DNA from: Mucilaginibacter lappiensis
GTDB lineage: Bacteria; Bacteroidota; Bacteroidia; Sphingobacteriales; Sphingobacteriaceae
Reading direction: 5' to 3'
DNA: 64,000 nt
Assembly (NCBI RefSeq): GCF_900155965.1
Contig: NZ_FTMG01000011.1
Coordinates: 62,001 to 126,000 of the forward strand
A model generated the notes under the pieces. It was not told the DNA's origin and did no database searches. It saw only the letters and a list, made by a program, of their open reading frames with translations. The position numbers and the translations under genes were made by a program. This document shows positions 60,683 through 64,000 of this stretch, piece after piece; the stretch's first letter is position 1, and each line of letters begins with the position of its first letter.

Positions 60683-61267
60683 ATGGATTTTCAATTGAAA
60701 AGTGATCAGGATCTAATCCATCTATACATTGCCGGTGATGAAGCTGGGCTAGTGGAATTGATCAGACGATATCAGACCAAAATATATACCTCTATTTACC
60801 TGCTTGTAAAAGACGAGTATCTGGCCGAGGATATTTTTCAGGATACCTTTATAAAAGTTATCAATACACTGAAAGCTGGAAAGTATAACGAAGAGGGTAA
60901 ATTTTTACCCTGGGTAACCCGTATTGCCCACAACTTGGTTATTGATCACTTCCGTCGTGAAAAGCGTGCGCCTATGATTAGCAATGGCGACGATTTTGAT
61001 ATTTTTGAAGTATTGGGTAACTATGATGAAAGTACCGAAGACCGTATGGTGCGTGAACAAACGCATAAGGATCTTAAAACGCTGATACAGCTATTGCCTT
61101 CTGAGCAAAAAGAAGTATTAATCATGCGCCACTTTGGCGATATGAGCTTTAAAGAAATTGCCGATATTACCGAAGTTAGCATCAATACGGCATTGGGCCG
61201 GATGCGTTATGCCCTCAATAATCTCCGCAAAATGATGCAGAGTAAAGAGTTAAGTTTAAAAAATTAA
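60683..61267 (+). CDS. Sigma-70 family (ECF-like) RNA polymerase sigma factor
   Basis: Protein of 194 residues. Region 2 has LVELIRRYQTKIYTSIYLLV, DIFQDTFIKVI and WVTRIAHNLVIDHFRREKR. Region 4 has LPSEQKEVLIMRHFGDMSFK, EIADITEVSINTALGRMRYA and LNNLRKMM. There is no region 1.1 or 3, as in group 4 sigma factors. No anti-sigma gene follows; instead a 64-residue protein gene comes next after about 210 bases. In Bacteroidetes such stand-alone members may be controlled by level alone. The target promoters are unknown. Confidence 0.93.
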   Translation: MDFQLKSDQDLIHLYIAGDEAGLVELIRRYQTKIYTSIYLLVKDEYLAEDIFQDTFIKVINTLKAGKYNEEGKFLPWVTRIAHNLVIDHFRREKRAPMISNGDDFDIFEVLGNYDESTEDRMVREQTHKDLKTLIQLLPSEQKEVLIMRHFGDMSFKEIADITEVSINTALGRMRYALNNLRKMMQSKELSLKN

Positions 61268-61480
61268 TCAAAAAACATGGAGTTATTGCCTGGGCAACTG
61301 GCTAAGTAAATAGCAAAGTTTATCAATAACCCTATGTTTTTTACGATCAATAGCTTAATTTATTCACTTTAGGTGATAAAAATTAACCCATAAAAAAAAT
61401 TTCATTTAATTTTCATTTAGTAAAATATTATCTTTAAGTCGCCGTTATAAATCATATAAAATTTACAACAAAATAAGCTT

Positions 61481-61675
61481 ATGGATGAAACTTTTACAAC
61501 AACGTTAAATGGAATTGCCAACCAGGCTCTGATGGACGAGAACGGACAAGACAATCTGGGTGCCGACGATTTGATATTTTACAATTCAATTCGTGCTGAT
61601 TTGGATCTTTTGAACAAAAAACCCAAGGTACAAACTATACACCAGATACTTGACTACTCCAAAAGCCTGCGTTAA
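61481..61675 (+). CDS. Small acidic conserved protein after the sigma factor
   Basis: Protein of 64 residues: MDETFTTTLNGIANQALMDE, then GADDLIFYNSIRADLDLLNK, ending IHQILDYSKSLR. It is soluble and helical, with no cysteines. It is not similar to any known anti-sigma factor. The KPKVQTIHQILDYSKSL ending looks constrained, which favours a real gene. The position suggests it could modulate the sigma factor, but the 213-base gap argues for its own promoter. Confidence 0.65.
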   Translation: MDETFTTTLNGIANQALMDENGQDNLGADDLIFYNSIRADLDLLNKKPKVQTIHQILDYSKSLR

Positions 61676-61879
61676 GTATTCCGAACTTGCTGGTTCATAG
61701 ATCATAATTGTTGATTGAGGTAGATGTTTTAAGGAACAGAAACTAAAGTCCAGCATGATTTATGAACCTTTCTATTTTTAGAAGGATTGTGTAACTAATA
61801 ATATAGTTTAATACATATTATAATATATGTATCTATAAGTGTATGATCTTTACCTCCAAAAAATTTCTTAATTTTAAAA

Positions 61880-62641
61880 ATGCTTAAGGCCGAACGTTAC
61901 CGCCATTTTGTTGAATATTTTTCAAAGAACCAACCCAATCCCGTTACCGAGCTGCATTACGATAATCCATTTCAATTATTGGTAGCAGTGATCCTGTCGG
62001 CACAATGTACAGATAAGCGCATTAACCAAGTTACGCCAAAGCTATTTGAACGTTTCCCTACACCAGAGGATCTGGCAGCATCAACTCCCGAAGAGGTTTT
62101 TACTTACATACGGAGTGTTAGTTATCCCAATAACAAAGCCAAGCATTTAGTAGGCATGGGTAAAATGCTGGTAGATGTTTTTAATAGTGAAATACCGGAA
62201 GGTATCGAGAATCTGCAAAAAATGCCGGGTGTAGGGCGCAAAACCGCCAATGTTATTGCATCTGTAATTTTCGAAGAACCGGCTATGGCTGTAGATACAC
62301 ATGTGTTTAGGGTATCTAATCGTATTGGTCTTACTCATAATGCAACCACACCGCTGGCGGTTGAAAAACAACTGATCAAACACATTCCCAAAGAATATAT
62401 AGGTGTGGCCCATCATTGGCTCATACTACATGGCCGGTATATTTGCCTGGCCCGGAGCCCTAAATGTGAGATATGTCCGCTAACCTGGTTCTGCAAGTAT
62501 TATGAACATAACAATACTGAAACAGCCCTGCTAAAAGCGGAAGCAGCCAAGATCAAAAAAGCTAAAGAAGCCAAAAAGAAAAAAGCATTGAATACCATTA
62601 GTAAGGAGCTTAAGAAACGAAGTGTGGATAAAGATATTTGA
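61880..62641 (+). CDS. nth: Endonuclease III
   Basis: Protein of 253 residues. The helix-hairpin-helix is MPGVGRKTANVIASVIF with catalytic Lys121; Asp139 lies in MAVDTHVFRVSNRIGL. The iron-sulfur cluster cysteines are Cys189, Cys196, Cys199 and Cys205, in the canonical C-x6-C-x2-C-x5-C spacing. It is a bifunctional DNA glycosylase/AP lyase that removes oxidised pyrimidines. It exceeds the enterobacterial length by about 40 residues because of a Lys/Ala-rich tail (AEAAKIKKAKEAKKKKALNT). It is monocistronic. Confidence 0.96.
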   Translation: MLKAERYRHFVEYFSKNQPNPVTELHYDNPFQLLVAVILSAQCTDKRINQVTPKLFERFPTPEDLAASTPEEVFTYIRSVSYPNNKAKHLVGMGKMLVDVFNSEIPEGIENLQKMPGVGRKTANVIASVIFEEPAMAVDTHVFRVSNRIGLTHNATTPLAVEKQLIKHIPKEYIGVAHHWLILHGRYICLARSPKCEICPLTWFCKYYEHNNTETALLKAEAAKIKKAKEAKKKKALNTISKELKKRSVDKDI

Positions 62642-62685
62642 TTGGTATTGGGAGGTTGATTAAGTTTATCTGTTATTATTAAGAC

Positions 62686-62765
62686 TTGTCATCCTGAGGA
62701 ACGAAGGATCTATTCATCAACTTGCATGTTGCATAATAGATGCTTCACTGCGTTCAGCATGACAA
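62686..62765. repeat. TGTCATnCTGA inverted repeat, copy 1
   Basis: TTGTCATCCTGAGGAACGAA (from 62686, continuing GGATCTATT) mirrors AATAGATGCTTCACTGCG (62735-62752), continued by TTCAGCATGACAA. The arms match imperfectly around CATGTTGCAT. A second copy of the right-hand type begins at 63963. Confidence 0.75.
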
Positions 62766-62824
62766 CTTTGTTAGGGTAGTAAATAAAATTACTAAAAAAA
62801 TTAGTATTTTAAAATAAAACATTT

Positions 62825-62832
62825 TATATTTG
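62825..62832 (+). promoter_or_regulatory. Candidate -7 element of recA
   Basis: TATATTTG matches TAnnTTTG and ends 17 bases before the recA ATG, which would give a very short leader. No LexA-type box was recognised around it. Confidence 0.45.
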
Positions 62833-62849
62833 TTGAAGAAAATTTTAAG

Positions 62850-63869
62850 ATGAGCACAGATAAAAATAATTCAGATAAGTTGAAAGCATTACAGCTTACT
62901 TTAGATAAGCTGGAAAAATCATACGGAAAAGGTACCATCATGAAATTGGGTGATTCCGTTATTGAACCTACAGAAGTAATATCAACCGGCTCTTTAGGGC
63001 TGGATATAGCTTTAGGGGTTGGAGGCTTACCTAAAGGAAGAGTTATTGAAATATACGGACCTGAATCGTCTGGTAAAACCACATTGGCTATACATGCCAT
63101 TGCAGAGTCGCAGAAAAAAGGTGGTATTGCCGCATTTATTGACGCGGAACATGCCTTTGATCGTTTCTATGCTAAAAAATTAGGGGTTGACGTAGAGAAC
63201 CTATTGATCTCTCAACCAGACAATGGTGAGCAGGCATTGGAAATTGCCGACAACCTGATCCGCTCGGGCGCGATAGATATTTTAGTAATTGACTCTGTTG
63301 CTGCATTAGTACCTAAAGCGGAAATTGAAGGTGAAATGGGCGACTCAAAAATGGGTTTGCACGCGCGTTTAATGTCGCAAGCATTGCGTAAATTAACCGG
63401 TACTATTAGTAAAACCGGATGCTGCTGTATATTTATCAACCAATTGCGCGATAAAATCGGTGTAATGTTTGGTAACCCGGAAACCACTACTGGTGGTAAT
63501 GCCTTGAAATTTTACGCTTCAGTTCGTTTGGATGTACGCCGTATATCACAAATTAAAGATACCGACGAGGTTTCAGGTAACCGTGTTAAAGTGAAGATCG
63601 TAAAAAATAAAGTGGCTCCTCCGTTCCGCATAGCAGAGTTTGATATTATGTTTGGCGAAGGTATTTCAAAAGCCGGCGAGATCATTGACCTGGGTGTTGA
63701 ATACAACATCATTAAAAAAGCAGGTTCATGGTTCAGCTACGGCGAAACACGCCTGGGCCAGGGCCGCGATGCCGTTAAACAATTGATACTGGATAATCCA
63801 GAACTACAGGAAGAACTGGAAACCAAAATTAAAGAAACCGTTACCGGCGAAAGCTTGGTGGAAGAATAG
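62850..63869 (+). CDS. recA: Recombinase A
   Basis: Protein of 339 residues with the RecA core complete: ISTGSLGLDIALGVGGLPKG, Walker A GPESSGKT (70-77), DAEHAFDRFYAKKLGV, Walker B ILVIDSVAALVPKAEIEGEM, loop 2 NQLRDKIGVMFGNPETTTGG and the C-terminal domain to SLVEE. The acidic C-terminal tail is shorter than in enterobacteria. It promotes homologous strand exchange and repair. It is followed by a hairpin terminator; nth and recA lie on the same strand but are separated by an inverted repeat and a promoter. Confidence 0.98.
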   Translation: MSTDKNNSDKLKALQLTLDKLEKSYGKGTIMKLGDSVIEPTEVISTGSLGLDIALGVGGLPKGRVIEIYGPESSGKTTLAIHAIAESQKKGGIAAFIDAEHAFDRFYAKKLGVDVENLLISQPDNGEQALEIADNLIRSGAIDILVIDSVAALVPKAEIEGEMGDSKMGLHARLMSQALRKLTGTISKTGCCCIFINQLRDKIGVMFGNPETTTGGNALKFYASVRLDVRRISQIKDTDEVSGNRVKVKIVKNKVAPPFRIAEFDIMFGEGISKAGEIIDLGVEYNIIKKAGSWFSYGETRLGQGRDAVKQLILDNPELQEELETKIKETVTGESLVEE

Positions 63870-63916
63870 ACGAATTTCGGATTTTGGAATTTCGATTTCG
63901 GATTTGTGACATTGGG

Positions 63917-63946
63917 AAGCCTCTCCATTTGGGGGAGGCTTTTTTG
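63917..63946 (+). terminator. Terminator after recA
   Basis: AAGCCTCTCC (63917-63926) pairs with GGGGAGGCTT (63932-63941) with one G-T wobble and is followed by TTTTT. It lies 48 bases beyond the recA stop. Confidence 0.85.
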
Positions 63947-63962
63947 TTTATACCAAAACCCT

Positions 63963-64000
63963 CTTGTCATGCTGAACGGAGTGAAGCATCTATTATACAA
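63963..64000. repeat. TGTCATnCTGA inverted repeat, copy 2, cut by the window end
   Basis: CTTGTCATGCTGAACGGAGT and the following GAAGCATCTATTAT are the reverse complement of the right arm of the repeat at 62686-62765, with one substitution. The rest lies beyond the window. Confidence 0.75.

Noticed and set aside
1..64000. CRISPR arrays
   Set aside because: No regularly spaced direct repeats with unique spacers and no cas genes were seen; the repeats present are inverted or element ends.
63737..64000. Minus-strand frame opposite the recA 3' end
   Set aside because: It reads through the recA terminator and the intergenic repeat; it is an antisense shadow.

Overview
The window reads as chromosomal DNA of a Bacteroidetes bacterium, most likely family Sphingobacteriaceae and closest in style to Mucilaginibacter or Pedobacter. 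This is an inference from gene content and sequence style: TAnnTTTG-type promoter elements, SPII lipoproteins, DUF3078, DUF1349, DUF2911 and DUF6807 proteins, a CarboxypepD_reg/TonB-type outer-membrane barrel, LytS/LytTR signalling, and a fused ribBA beside a tamB-like giant gene. No rRNA operon is present to place the organism precisely.

Left part (1-24.1 kb): a mosaic of cell-envelope and carbohydrate genes. These are a DUF3078 protein, a DUF1349 lectin-like protein, an OmpA lipoprotein and a darcynin-like protein. They are followed by a Tat-exported Gfo/Idh/MocA oxidoreductase with a DUF6807 partner and a two-gene unit ending in a DUF4291 protein. Next come an alginate-lyase lipoprotein with a beta-trefoil-like tail, a LysE exporter, a secreted M17 N-terminal-domain protein, a GH95-like glycosidase, a TPR histidine kinase and an orphan TonB-type barrel. 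The region ends with a lipoprotein, a DUF2911 protein, a LytS/LytTR pair and a YgiB/YgiC-like lipoprotein plus glutathionylspermidine-synthase-like pair.

Middle part (about 24.17-47.34 kb): a defence-rich, more AT-rich genomic island inserted at the 3' end of a tRNA-Met(CAT) gene at 47340-47413. A hexamer ATGTAG at 24165-24170, beside a terminator that probably once served the tRNA, pairs with ATGTAG at 47337-47342 on the tRNA itself. Four copies of a roughly 140-bp right-end sequence, each ending in a tRNA-type terminator hairpin plus A(A/T)GTAG, divide the island into four nested units. Unit A (24.17-28.59 kb) carries a TOTE-type primase-helicase and a HEPN-like protein. Unit B (28.59-28.90 kb) is a 314-bp end-to-end remnant without genes. 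Unit C (28.90-33.08 kb) carries a second HEPN-like protein, a PD-(D/E)XK/SEC-C protein and a truncated nuclease. Unit D (33.08-47.34 kb) carries a complete type I restriction-modification operon with an embedded PIN-like gene. Divergent from it lies a DRT1-like reverse transcriptase/nitrilase locus, followed by an EVE-like/HNH endonuclease and a large serine recombinase with a small partner gene. The reverse transcriptase is split by a -1 frame change at a U UUA AAC heptamer in exact register; this is either programmed frameshifting or a recent mutation.

Right part (47.5-64 kb): conserved housekeeping genes. They are a START-like protein, an LptF/G-type permease, ribBA, a tamB-like gene, tsaD and a small membrane protein. 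A decayed CdiI-type immunity gene, uvrA, an ECF-like sigma factor, a small conserved protein, nth and recA complete the window. Several families of intergenic inverted repeats are scattered outside the island.
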